A DNA stretch of 60,208 nucleotides from DASRQK01 sp964401685 (GCA_964401685.1 CAYNZH010000012.1:1-60208), one strand, 5' to 3'. Numbered from the stretch's first letter, positions 1-7,121 are shown. Notes: generated by a model not told the origin, from the letters alone. Program-made: numbers and translations.

Positions 1-547
1 CCATGGTCAACTCATACGGATGAGGAAGGCAATGTTATTGCAGTTTTCGATGATAATGATCTTAGTGTATATCGTCATGGAACAAATGCGGATGGATCTT
101 CCGTTACAAAAGCTCAGCTCGTTAGAAGGCGAGAAAGATATGGTCTAAGTGCTAATGGGAAAAATATGGGAGCGACGGAGTTCTGGGATGAATTTATTGC
201 ACCAGGGAATACAGAAGGCTCAGGCCGAATAATTTTTGATCCGTCAAAAGAAGATGGTCTTTTACAAGTGGGTGATTGGGATGGAGTGATAGTTAATCTC
301 AACCGGAAAGCAAAAAATCAGGACCTTACAGTTACGATGGAACAAACGAAATTGTATGGTGATTTTGATATAAAGTCTGACGTACATGAAATTGGCCGGA
401 GCGTATCAACAAGGGCAGCTGTCTATGAAAAATATTGGATTAATAATGTTGTTTGGGAAGTCTTTTGGATCTGCTCCGTATTATGGTGAACAAGAATATT
501 CAGGAAGAAGAATATTACAGGGTATTAATTATGCTAAGAATAGATAG
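1..547 (+). pseudogene. Frameshifted C-terminal end of an Rhs-type polymorphic toxin (5' end outside window)
   Basis: The reading frame is open from base 1 and begins with a stretch rich in Asp/Gly ending in VYRHG, the kind of linker that follows the Rhs core in Bacteroidota toxins. A toxin-like domain follows, with the motifs TEFWDEF and GDFDIK. Frame 1 stops at 489, but frame 2 from about 447 continues with a C-terminus containing FGSAPYYGEQEYSG and stops at 547. That ending looks like the natural end of such toxins, so a one-base insertion or two-base deletion near 440-455 probably broke the gene. The Rhs carrier lies upstream of the window. The toxin activity cannot be named from sequence alone. 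A sequencing error is the main alternative to a real frameshift. Confidence 0.6.
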
Positions 548-956
548 ATTTGGTTATTTATGCGTTGTTATAGCGACGCTTTTATTTGTCGGGTGCATCG
601 ATGTGCATGACACATTTCGTAGCACAGAATTGGTCTCTAGCCAAGGTGAGAAAATCTACGTTAACACTTTGAATTGGGGAATGACGGACGACAATCAATA
701 TACAATTGTGTCCAAAAATCGGGATAGGCTGAAGAGCAGGAAAGATACTGTTGGAGGAATCAAGGGACTAGCTCCTTTCATTTATAGATTCAATAACGAC
801 ACGCTATATCTTTTTTTTCCGAAAGAAAAATCCATTAATGTAGATGATGACCTGCAATCGGTGCAACTGTTTTATGTTCCTCTTGATAATAAGGAATACA
901 TGAATATGTTAAATAAAGCCGGGAAAGGTGAAGATGGGTATCAGTTGGTACCTTAG
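531..956 (+). CDS. Putative lipoprotein, possibly the immunity protein of the upstream toxin
   Basis: The 141-aa product starts with MLRIDRFGYLC, a hydrophobic segment and the lipobox-like FVGC, so it is probably exported and lipidated at about Cys 19. I chose the ATG at 531 because an earlier in-frame ATG (453) would put a hydrophilic extension before the signal peptide. The start lies 17 bases inside the end of the toxin frame that stops at 547, the tight arrangement usual for a toxin and its immunity gene. No family was recognised in the mature part. A periplasm-facing immunity lipoprotein is an inference from position only. A hairpin terminator follows the stop. Confidence 0.65.
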   Translation: MLRIDRFGYLCVVIATLLFVGCIDVHDTFRSTELVSSQGEKIYVNTLNWGMTDDNQYTIVSKNRDRLKSRKDTVGGIKGLAPFIYRFNNDTLYLFFPKEKSINVDDDLQSVQLFYVPLDNKEYMNMLNKAGKGEDGYQLVP

Positions 957-980
957 CACCTTTTTTATCAATAGACATCT

Positions 981-1011
981 AACCCACTAGTTCATCGGAA
1001 TGGGCTTTTTT
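981..1011 (+). terminator. Rho-independent terminator after the lipoprotein gene
   Basis: An imperfect stem CCCA(C)T / AATGGG with a 10-base loop is followed by CTTTTTT. It starts 24 bases after the lipoprotein stop codon. Confidence 0.5.
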
Positions 1012-1090
1012 ATCCCTAAATTGCAATGACGTTCTTCAGTTTAGTATCTTTGATAATCCCATCGATGGGTGAGTATGTGCGTTTTATTCT

Positions 1091-1141
1091 ATGTTGCATC
1101 AGCAGCAGGACTATTATCCCTACGGCCCAAGAAAAATATAG
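1091..1141 (+). pseudogene. Remnant of an Rhs core end (QQDYYPYG motif)
   Basis: One frame reads HQQQDYYPYGPRK and then stops at 1139-1141. DYYPFG/DYYPYG is the hallmark near the end of Rhs core regions in Bacteroidota, so this is probably a broken piece of an Rhs gene. In another frame the same DNA encodes a 32-codon ORF (1075-1173, starting MCVLFYVASA) that ends 3 bases before the next gene; whether that is expressed cannot be told. I favour the remnant reading because of the Rhs pieces on both sides. Confidence 0.45.
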
Positions 1142-1176
1142 TCAAGGAAGAAGATATAGATAAAAACAAGTAAGCT

Positions 1177-1365
1177 ATGAAAAGCTGGTTAATACTTTTT
1201 AGCGGATTAGGTATTCTTATATTTGGAATATGGTTGTTAATCCATATGATTAACGCAACAAGTAAAGGATATAAAAGTAGACTTGGTAATGGTATTGTGT
1301 TATATATATGGGCTATCGGCTGTATTCTGTTTGGTCTGTTCCTAATCTATCAGGAGGCCTTTTAG
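1177..1365 (+). CDS. Small two-helix membrane protein, candidate immunity protein
   Basis: The 62-aa product has two predicted membrane segments (about residues 4-25 and 40-58) joined by a short basic loop GYKSR, and ends in IYQEAF. The last 32 codons recur in a diverged copy at 1515-1613 (22 of 32 residues identical by eye). Its place among Rhs fragments suggests an immunity protein for a toxin whose carrier has been lost. No named family was recognised. Confidence 0.6.
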   Translation: MKSWLILFSGLGILIFGIWLLIHMINATSKGYKSRLGNGIVLYIWAIGCILFGLFLIYQEAF

Positions 1366-1424
1366 AAAAAATCGGATTGTTTTTGTAGTTCGTCGCTAAT
1401 CCCCTGCCAAGCGCGTATAGACCA

Positions 1425-1505
1425 GCGCCTCGGTCAGCTACACCTACGACGCCTTGGACAGCAAGCAGCGCAGTGATGGAGCGCTGTCAACGGGTCACGT
1501 GCAGG
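1425..1505 (+). pseudogene. GC-rich Rhs repeat fragment
   Basis: One frame reads SVSYTYDALDSKQR followed by a stop near 1520. YTYDAL is the Rhs/YD-repeat signature. The stretch is clearly more GC-rich than the AT-rich flanks and lacks start and end, so it looks like a recombined fragment of an Rhs gene lying between the two copies of the small membrane protein. Confidence 0.5.
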
Positions 1506-1514
1506 ACCAAGAGA

Positions 1515-1613
1515 GGTTATAGGAGTAGATATGGTAATGATATCGGGATTTATTTTGGTGCTATTTTCTGCATCATTTTCGGTCTAGTCCTGATCTACCA
1601 GGAGGCCTTTTAA
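1515..1613 (+). pseudogene. Truncated second copy of the small membrane protein
   Basis: These 33 codons (GYRSRYGND...IYQEAF, stop TAA) align without gaps to residues 31-62 of the intact gene at 1177-1365. The first 30 residues are missing and are replaced by the Rhs fragment. This is direct evidence of duplication and recombination in the locus. Confidence 0.75.
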
Positions 1614-1866
1614 GGTAATCGCCCAAAACCACAAGGCTATAGGTATTGACGTCTATAACAGAGAAGGTGGAATTGAGCAGGCCAACAAGGGCTTTGATGA
1701 TCTTGTAGTACGAGGAACAGCAAGACCTATTCCGAATGGTAGGGTAGGTAAAACTGCTGATGGGAAAACGGTAAATGTTAGAAATAAAAGCAGCGATGGT
1801 AGGCCAACGTTAGAAGTATACATCCCTAATAATCAGCATTCAGAAACTAAAATTAGATATAGTTAA
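1594..1866 (+). pseudogene. Orphan polymorphic-toxin C-terminal domain without a start codon
   Basis: The frame is open from 1594 to the TAA at 1864-1866 and contains no ATG, GTG or TTG. The sequence from about 1615 reads VIAQNHKAIG, then FDDLVVRG, a Gly/Lys-rich stretch, SSDGRPTLEV and the end KIRYS. A compact C-terminal domain with GRPTLE and KIRY motifs is typical of Rhs/CDI-type toxin tips, possibly an RNase-like fold (inference). It follows directly on the truncated membrane-protein copy, which marks a recombination joint. It can be a silent cassette for tip exchange; it cannot be translated alone by normal initiation. Confidence 0.6.
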
Positions 1867-1867
1867 T

Positions 1868-2263
1868 ATGGAGTTTGGTAAATATACAGCTTGGGAACCA
1901 CTTGAGAATCTATCTACTGGTTTGTATTTTTTCGAATTGTATAATGAAAGAAGTCGATTAACTATTTCGTTAAAGAGTTTTGAAGTTCCTAATATTGTCC
2001 TTAAGATAAAGTTTGAAGGTGTGCTGGCTTACCGTGTTGTTCAGGAAGCGGGCAGACTCAAAACGTTAAGCCAAATTGACTTAAGGAATACCTTTAGTAC
2101 CACCACTGACTCTTCTTATCTAAAGTGGTTTCAAGAAGAAAGTTCGGGAATTTTTGACGACTGGTCACTTATGCATCTAATAATATGCAATTCTGACAAT
2201 ATAATAGATATAATTACCAATCAGTACCCTAAAGTAGCGTGGGAACCCACCGATTTGAAGTAA
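1868..2263 (+). CDS. Putative immunity protein for the orphan toxin domain
   Basis: The ATG of this 131-aa protein lies one base after the stop of the orphan toxin domain, the classic toxin-immunity order. The protein is soluble with alternating beta-like segments, has no signal peptide, and ends in AWEPTDLK. It was probably kept because it protects against a toxin tip still used by relatives or by an active Rhs gene elsewhere in the genome. The function is inferred from position; no family name is given. Confidence 0.7.
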   Translation: MEFGKYTAWEPLENLSTGLYFFELYNERSRLTISLKSFEVPNIVLKIKFEGVLAYRVVQEAGRLKTLSQIDLRNTFSTTTDSSYLKWFQEESSGIFDDWSLMHLIICNSDNIIDIITNQYPKVAWEPTDLK

Positions 2264-2360
2264 AAGCATTAAAATAGCCAATTGAATCATAATATTGGCT
2301 GATGGGTATTACGGAAAGCCCTTGCAGGTGCCACACAAAACTACTATCTTTACAATTAGC

Positions 2361-2473
2361 AACGCTCGCTCCGGCGATCCCGTTGGGGGGAGGCTACAAC
2401 AACTATTATGTGCGCTGCGCACACGTTCATTTTTGTTTCCTCTTTCGCTCGCTCAAGCTGCGCTTGGCTCGCT
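2361..2473 (+). repeat. GC-rich direct repeat, copy 1
   Basis: This 113-bp unit begins AACGCTCGCTCCGGCGATCC and ends CGCTTGGCTCGCT. It contains a short palindrome TGTGCGCTGCGCACA. A diverged second copy lies at 2509-2623. Long ORFs in the repeats run on both strands but show no protein-like sequence. Confidence 0.8.
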
Positions 2474-2508
2474 AGAATCATTCGAGAGTGGGATTGCCTC
2501 CGCTCGCT

Positions 2509-2623
2509 AACGCTAGCTCCGGCGATCCCGTTAGGGGGAGGCTTCAAAGCAACTAGTACGTGCGCTGCGCTCACGTCCATTTTTGTTTCCTCATTCGCTC
2601 GCCCAAGCTGCGCTTGGCTCGCT
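2509..2623 (+). repeat. GC-rich direct repeat, copy 2
   Basis: This is the second copy of the unit at 2361-2473, with scattered substitutions and two extra bases. It ends beside the tRNA-Ser terminator. The shared 12-mer ATTTTTGTTTCC of both copies is also the inverse of the terminator tail at 2628-2639. Confidence 0.8.
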
Positions 2624-2639
2624 CCCTGGAAACAAAAAT
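2579..2639. repeat. Inverted repeat with nested palindrome
   Basis: ATTTTTGTTTCC (2579-2590) and GGAAACAAAAAT (2628-2639) are perfect 12-bp inverted repeats. Between them lies a second near-palindrome around GCCCAAGC/GCTTGGC, so the whole can fold into one long hairpin or cruciform. This resembles a small non-autonomous element placed downstream of the tRNA. Confidence 0.65.
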
Positions 2640-2657
2640 ACCCCGCTAATGCGGGGT
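2630..2657 (-). terminator. Terminator of tRNA-Ser
   Basis: On the minus strand, just downstream of the tRNA, ACCCCGC and GCGGGGT form a stem around a 4-base loop, followed by ATTTTTGTTT. Confidence 0.8.
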
Positions 2658-2668
2658 AATAGTTGCTT

Positions 2669-2756
2669 TGGCGGAGAGAGTGGGATTCGAACCCACGGTA
2701 CCTTGCGATACACACGCTTTCCAAGCGTGCTCCTTCAGCCACTCGGACACCTCTCC
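2669..2756 (-). tRNA. tRNA-Ser (anticodon GGA)
   Basis: The minus strand folds as a class II tRNA: acceptor stem GGAGAGG/TCTCTCC, D arm, anticodon stem CACGC/GCGTG with the 7-base loop TTGGAAA (anticodon GGA, serine), a long variable arm, and the T arm with GGTTCGAATCC. The discriminator G and CCA are encoded (bases 2669-2672). The gene stands alone, with a terminator directly behind it. Confidence 0.95.
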
Positions 2757-2818
2757 TATTTGCGATTGGGAATGCAAAGGTATATATTTATACGCATTTT
2801 GCAAGGGTTTCCGGCACT

Positions 2819-3055
2819 TTATTTGTCACCTCGAACACGTGTGATCTCCTGACCCAACAAATTCACTTCTTCATCAAGGCCAAACAAAGGTAGCCCGGTC
2901 TTCGGGTCCAACTTAATCCATTGCGTCCCTTCATCTTTTTGAATGATCAAATACTCTTTCCCATCCTTGAATATCGCATAGGTCCCATCTTCTTCGGGAA
3001 AAACTGCATAAGTCTTTCCGAAAATATCAATATCAAACGGATCAATATTTTTCAT
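2819..3055 (-). CDS. Small conserved-type hypothetical protein
   Basis: This 78-aa acidic protein (MKNIDPFDIDIF start) has no signal peptide or membrane segment. It has a pattern of short beta-like strands. The ATG at 3053-3055 is the only good start, and codon use is like that of the neighbours. It lies between tRNA-Ser and dprA, divergent from dprA. I do not recognise a function. Confidence 0.65.
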   Translation of the reverse strand: MKNIDPFDIDIFGKTYAVFPEEDGTYAIFKDGKEYLIIQKDEGTQWIKLDPKTGLPLFGLDEEVNLLGQEITRVRGDK

Positions 3056-3136
3056 TGGACAAAGATATCAAATTATCTGCGAATCGCAGTGTGAATAGAA
3101 TTTATTTCTTGGAAGTAAATTTTCTAGCGGTCATTC

Positions 3137-3167
3137 TTGTTTATTTCACCGGTAATATTTAACTTTG
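3137..3167 (+). promoter_or_regulatory. dprA promoter (Bacteroidota type)
   Basis: The -7 box TAACTTTG (3160-3167) lies 20 bp after a TTG (3137-3139). Only five bases separate the box from the dprA ATG, which predicts a transcript with almost no 5' leader. Confidence 0.6.
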
Positions 3168-3172
3168 TCGAT

Positions 3173-4282
3173 ATGGATGTAACGCATGATATAGCAATTG
3201 GGTTTGTAAGAGGCATTGGTCCTTACATAGGGAAAAAACTTATCGCGGAGTTTGAGGGCTCGTCTGGAATTTTCGCGGCCAAGAAATCCGACTTATTCGG
3301 CATATTAGGTTTGGTTGGTAATGAGATTTACGATAATCTTAGGAATCCGGCAGTCTTTAATGACGCTAGGCGCGAGCTGCGATTTATTCAAAACCGAGGT
3401 ATCGAGATTATTTCGTTTGAGAACCCCAAATATCCCTCTCGGTTGAAAGAGTGTCCCGATTCACCATTGCTTTTATACCAGAAGGGCCGTACGCAAATGG
3501 AAGATAGGAAAATAATAAGTGTGGTAGGGACTCGGAATGCAACCGACTATGGAATTAAAGTCTGCAATCAAATCGTACAAGATTTACAATATTTAGATCC
3601 TGTCATCATCAGTGGCTTGGCATCAGGCATAGACGGTGTTGCGCACAGGGCAGCCTTAAATGCCGGTATGGACACGGTCGCTGTACTGGGGCATGGCCTG
3701 AGTATGGTATATCCACAGGAGCATTGGGATTTGGCACGGTTGATAGGAGAAAAAGGAAGCTTAATGACAGAGTTTACCTATGCAACGGCCCCTATCTCGC
3801 CTAATTTTCCCAAACGAAACCGGCTGATCGCTGGTCTTGCGGACCTTACCCTAGTCATCGAAGCAGCAGAGTCGGGCGGGGCGCTGATCACCGCACGACT
3901 CGCCAATGATTATCACAGAGACGTAGCGGCAATTCCGGGTCATTTGTTCCAAAAGTATTCCAGGGGATGCAATGAACTAATTAAAACGAATAAAGCGGCT
4001 TTAGTGGAATCGGCAGAGGACATCGCACTCCTTATGAATTGGTCGGTTAAGCAAACGCAGTCAGGCTACCCCACTGCACTTCCAGAATTAGCTGAGGAGG
4101 AGCTCACTATAGTCAATGCGCTGATTCAACACGGCAATATGGGCCACCAGGAGATCATCGGCGAAAACCCAAAGGATATCGGCAGGGTCACAAAAATTCT
4201 CTTGGATCTCGAACTAAAAGGCGTAATCGTATCTTTACCAGGAAAAAAGTATAAATTAAGCCATGAATTTTTGAATGTATGA
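3173..4282 (+). CDS. dprA: DNA-processing protein DprA (Smf family)
   Basis: DprA binds incoming single-stranded DNA and loads RecA during natural transformation. The 369-aa product has an N-terminal helical domain, the Rossmann-like DprA core with VVGTRNATDYG, SGLASGIDG, YPQEHW, FPKRNRLIAG and ESGGALITA, and a C-terminal winged-helix domain (about residues 305-369). I start at the ATG at 3173 because the earlier in-frame ATG at 3137 lies upstream of the -7 promoter box. The gene stands alone between a divergent hypothetical gene and the his leader. DprA is also common in bacteria not known to be competent, so transformation is not proven by it. Confidence 0.95.
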   Translation: MDVTHDIAIGFVRGIGPYIGKKLIAEFEGSSGIFAAKKSDLFGILGLVGNEIYDNLRNPAVFNDARRELRFIQNRGIEIISFENPKYPSRLKECPDSPLLLYQKGRTQMEDRKIISVVGTRNATDYGIKVCNQIVQDLQYLDPVIISGLASGIDGVAHRAALNAGMDTVAVLGHGLSMVYPQEHWDLARLIGEKGSLMTEFTYATAPISPNFPKRNRLIAGLADLTLVIEAAESGGALITARLANDYHRDVAAIPGHLFQKYSRGCNELIKTNKAALVESAEDIALLMNWSVKQTQSGYPTALPELAEEELTIVNALIQHGNMGHQEIIGENPKDIGRVTKILLDLELKGVIVSLPGKKYKLSHEFLNV

Positions 4283-4300
4283 AAAATACTGCTAATTTTG
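4271..4300 (+). promoter_or_regulatory. Promoter of the his leader and hisGD
   Basis: TTG at 4271-4273 and the -7 box TAATTTTG (4293-4300) are separated by 19 bp. Transcription would begin near 4306, giving a leader of about 160 bases before hisG. The -33 part overlaps the end of dprA. Confidence 0.65.
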
Positions 4301-4327
4301 CAGCAACATTAAATAAGTAACGTCCAC

Positions 4328-4390
4328 ATGCACCTAAGTTTTGCGCATCACAAGCATTTTAACCATCGCCACCTCGGCGATATAAAATAA
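4328..4390 (+). CDS. hisL: Histidine leader peptide (attenuator peptide)
   Basis: This 20-codon ORF encodes MHLSFAHHKHFNHRHLGDIK: six His codons in 20, placed between the promoter and hisG. In other bacteria such His-rich leader peptides sense charged tRNA-His by ribosome stalling and control his transcription. A hairpin ATCGCC/GGCGAT (about 4365-4381) overlaps the last His codons, so ribosome position would decide whether it forms. I see no clean GC stem plus U-run downstream, only a weak GTGT/ACAC hairpin (4393-4411) and a T-rich stretch (4425-4455), so the exact switching structure is uncertain. Confidence 0.8.
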   Translation: MHLSFAHHKHFNHRHLGDIK

Positions 4391-4466
4391 TTGTGTCTCT
4401 ACGTGAAACACCTCTTCCCCCGGACTTTATTATTTATTTAATTTTCTACTTTTCAAAATACCATTC
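4391..4466 (+). promoter_or_regulatory. Putative attenuator region before hisG
   Basis: The stretch holds the weak hairpin 4393-4411, a C-rich run, and a T-rich tract ending at the hisG start. It is the expected place of the terminator/antiterminator switch coupled to the His-rich leader peptide. The structure is not conclusive by eye. Confidence 0.4.
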
Positions 4467-5318
4467 ATGGAAAAAATAAAGATTGCCATCCAGAAATCGG
4501 GCAGGCTAAACGAAAAATCTATTCAGTTACTTCAAAATTGCGGAATCAAATTTGAAAATTATAAAAGCTCGTTGATATCCAGTGCATACAATTTCCCAAT
4601 GGAGATATTGTTCCTGAGAGATGATGATATCCCGGAATACGTGCACGAAGGAATTGCAGACATAGGATTTGTCGGAGAAAACGTAATTGCAGAAAAAGAC
4701 TTACCGGTGACGCATTTGCAGAAGCTTGGCTTTGGCCGGTGCCAGCTAAAAATAGCGATCCCAAATAAGAGTGATATCCACCGCGTGGAGGATCTACAAA
4801 ATAAGTCAATTGCGACCTCCTACCCTACTATTTTAAAACGGTTTCTCGAAGAAAACAATCTTAATGCGGATATACGGACGATCTCTGGTTCGGTAGAAAT
4901 TTCACCAAGCTTAGGTATGAGTGACGCAATTTTTGATATTGTATCGACAGGCGGGACGCTTAGAAGTAACGGATTGAAGCCGTTTATAAATGTATTTGAT
5001 TCCGAGGCGGTCATGATAGGCAAGGAAGGCGTCGGAAAGCACCCTCTTGTAAAAGATCTGCTGCAGCGCATTCAATCTGTGCTAAAAGCGGCTGAGACAA
5101 AATACGTCATCATGAATGTCAAAAAAGTCAACGTCCCGGAGGTGGTCAAGCTACTTCCCGGACTCAAAAGTCCGACTATTGTGGAACTTGCAGAAGAAGG
5201 TTGGGTTGCTTTACATACCGCCATTTCGGAAAAGGATTTTTGGGAAAAAATCAACCAGCTAAAACTAGCGGGCGCGCAGGATATCATGGTGATACCTGTG
5301 GAGAAGCTGATTCTTTAA
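4467..5318 (+). CDS. hisG: ATP phosphoribosyltransferase, long form
   Basis: HisG joins ATP and PRPP to phosphoribosyl-ATP, the first step of histidine synthesis, in the cytoplasm. The 283-aa length and the C-terminal part from about residue 210 fit the long HisG_L type, whose ACT-like C-terminal domain binds histidine for feedback inhibition. Visible motifs are IQKSGRL at the N-terminus, DIGFVGENV and the PRPP-loop region DIVSTGGTLRSNGL. It follows the His-rich leader and is followed by hisD 17 bases later, so both are probably one transcript under attenuation. Confidence 0.95.
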   Translation: MEKIKIAIQKSGRLNEKSIQLLQNCGIKFENYKSSLISSAYNFPMEILFLRDDDIPEYVHEGIADIGFVGENVIAEKDLPVTHLQKLGFGRCQLKIAIPNKSDIHRVEDLQNKSIATSYPTILKRFLEENNLNADIRTISGSVEISPSLGMSDAIFDIVSTGGTLRSNGLKPFINVFDSEAVMIGKEGVGKHPLVKDLLQRIQSVLKAAETKYVIMNVKKVNVPEVVKLLPGLKSPTIVELAEEGWVALHTAISEKDFWEKINQLKLAGAQDIMVIPVEKLIL

Positions 5319-5335
5319 CCTTACAAACAGAAAGT

Positions 5336-6622
5336 ATGTTACGGGTAGTAGAATACGAAAAGATGACAGAAGCTGACCTGGAATCGCTGGTCGCAAGAAA
5401 TTCAGATGTGAATAAAGAAATCGAAGGTCAGGTGATTGAAATCCTTGATCAGGTGAAATCAGAGGGGGATCGGGCCCTTAAAAAATTGGCTCAGAAGTTT
5501 GATAAGGATTCGCCAGACGAGTTGGTTCTCGGTGAAGATGTCATCGCTTTGGCGGCAGGAAAATTGGACCGAATGGCTTGCAGGGCCTTAGAAATTGCGT
5601 TTTCAAATATTTATAGCTTCCACTCAGTACAAACCAAAAAGGAACGTAAGGTCGAAACCATGCCCGGGGTGGTGTGCTGGAGGGAAATGCGACCTATTGA
5701 AAAGGTCGGACTCTATGTACCGGGGGGGTCCGCGGTGTTGCCTAGCACCCTACTGATGCTGAGCGTGCCTGCAAGAATCGCGGGCTGCAAGGAAATTGTC
5801 GTTTGTACGCCCCCTCCGGCTGGCGGCCACCTCAATCCTGCCATCGCCTACTGCCTTCAACTATTGCAGATCGATAAAATTTACTTGTCGGGTGGTGCTC
5901 AGGCTATCGCTGCCATGGCGTTTGGTACGGAAAGCATCCCTAAAGTAAATAAAATTTTTGGACCTGGAAATCAATACGTGACTATGGCGAAAATGCTCGT
6001 CCAACAGCTTGCAAATGTAGCGATTGACATGCCTGCGGGTCCATCTGAGGTGCTCATCATTGCTGATGATACAGCGAATCCCTCCTATGCCGCGGCAGAC
6101 TTATTGGCCCAAGCCGAGCATGGTGCTGATAGCCAAGCAATTCTGGTTTCTACCTCCGAAGCCTTCATCACGGCGGTGAACACGGAATTGGGAAAGCAGA
6201 TCGAACAACTGCCTCGCGCGGCCATCGCCCGCAAAGCGCTTCAAAATTCTTACGCTGTCCTAGCCAAAGATCTGGAATCATGTTTTGCCTTTTCCAACTC
6301 CTATGCGCCTGAACATTTAATGATTCAACTGGACGATTGTCAGAATCACCTTCGGTCAATACAAAATGCGGGGTCCGTGTTTATGGGGCACCATGCTCCG
6401 GAAAGTGTGGGTGATTATGCATCGGGCACTAACCATACCCTGCCAACTGGCGGGTTTGCTAAAACCCATTCGGGAGTTTCTGTGGACTCATTTGTCAAAA
6501 AAATCACGTTCCAACTACTGAGCGAAGAAGGCTTGGAAAGAATTGGCCCAGTCGTCGAAACTCTGGCGGAGCTCGAAGGACTTCAGGGACATAAGCAGGC
6601 CGTCAGTATCCGAAAAAAATAA
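5336..6622 (+). CDS. hisD: Histidinol dehydrogenase
   Basis: HisD oxidises histidinol to histidine in two NAD-dependent steps. The 428-aa length is normal for the family. Visible signatures are VPGGSAVLPSTLLM, IFGPGNQYVT, DMPAGPSEVLI, LLAQAEHG, the catalytic YAPEHL region and SVGDYASGTNHTLPT. I start at the ATG at 5336 (MLRVVEYEKM), since a possible upstream start at 5201 would read through the hisG gene. The rest of the his pathway is not here: the next gene is ssrA. Confidence 0.95.
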   Translation: MLRVVEYEKMTEADLESLVARNSDVNKEIEGQVIEILDQVKSEGDRALKKLAQKFDKDSPDELVLGEDVIALAAGKLDRMACRALEIAFSNIYSFHSVQTKKERKVETMPGVVCWREMRPIEKVGLYVPGGSAVLPSTLLMLSVPARIAGCKEIVVCTPPPAGGHLNPAIAYCLQLLQIDKIYLSGGAQAIAAMAFGTESIPKVNKIFGPGNQYVTMAKMLVQQLANVAIDMPAGPSEVLIIADDTANPSYAAADLLAQAEHGADSQAILVSTSEAFITAVNTELGKQIEQLPRAAIARKALQNSYAVLAKDLESCFAFSNSYAPEHLMIQLDDCQNHLRSIQNAGSVFMGHHAPESVGDYASGTNHTLPTGGFAKTHSGVSVDSFVKKITFQLLSEEGLERIGPVVETLAELEGLQGHKQAVSIRKK

Positions 6623-6652
6623 ACAATGTTAAAAATTAACAAATAAAATTCT

Positions 6653-6660
6653 TATATTTG
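6653..6660 (+). promoter_or_regulatory. ssrA promoter -7 box
   Basis: TATATTTG matches the Bacteroidota -7 consensus and lies about 34 bases before the mature tmRNA 5' end, leaving a short leader for processing by RNase P. Confidence 0.55.
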
Positions 6661-6694
6661 TACTATGTGGTCATTTCTGAGACTATACAATTTC

Positions 6695-7060
6695 GGGGCC
6701 GACCGGAATTGACAGGGTGGAGATGATTATGTAAGCATGCAGTGCGTTGTGAGTATAGCACTTAAATCTGAACTTTCAACCTTTTAAATGGCGAAAACAA
6801 CTACGCCTTAGCTGCCTAATTTAGAATTAGTTTAGCTTTTGTCCCGCTAGAGTTCTGTTCTGTAGCTTTAGCAACCGGGGCATCGAAATACGGAACTGGT
6901 TGATGTGATGTCGCGCCGCATCGACGAGAAACAGCGAATAAGGAATACGGTATAGGTGAGCTTCTGACCTTCCCTTTCCTGACAATCTAACAGCAGCTAA
7001 GCATGAAGAAAGCGTAAATCATACCATGTTTGGACGAGGGTTCGAATCCCTCCGGCTCCA
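6695..7060 (+). ncRNA. ssrA: Transfer-messenger RNA (tmRNA)
   Basis: tmRNA rescues stalled ribosomes and tags the unfinished protein. The 5' GGGGCCG pairs with CGGCTCC at the 3' end (7053-7059), followed by discriminator A at 7060; CCA is not encoded. The T arm carries GGTTCGAATCC. The resume reading frame (6790-6819) encodes GENNYALAA and a TAA stop, giving the tag A-GENNYALAA after the alanine carried by tmRNA. The tag end ALAA is the usual protease signal. Confidence 0.97.
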
Positions 7061-7071
7061 CGAAACAAAAA

Positions 7072-7102
7072 AAAGAGACCACCATAGCGGCGGTCTCTTT
7101 TT
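7072..7102. terminator. Bidirectional terminator between ssrA and the KamA-family gene
   Basis: The stem GAGACCACC/GGCGGTCTC (one mismatch) is flanked by an A-run before and a T-run after, so it can stop transcription from both sides. ssrA ends 12 bases before it and the kamA-family stop codon lies 20 bases behind it. Confidence 0.85.
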
Positions 7103-7121
7103 GATTTTATAGGGAATCAGG

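Noticed and set aside
2295..2893. Several overlapping ORFs on both strands in the repeat and tRNA region
   Set aside because: They run through direct repeats and the tRNA-Ser gene, lack protein-like composition and arise from the GC-rich repeats.
4393..4455. Classic rho-independent attenuator terminator before hisG
   Set aside because: The only hairpin seen is weak and is not followed by a real U-run, so I did not call a terminator.
5201..5335. Upstream extension of hisD by 45 residues
   Set aside because: It overlaps the end of hisG in another frame; the family N-terminus fits the ATG at 5336.
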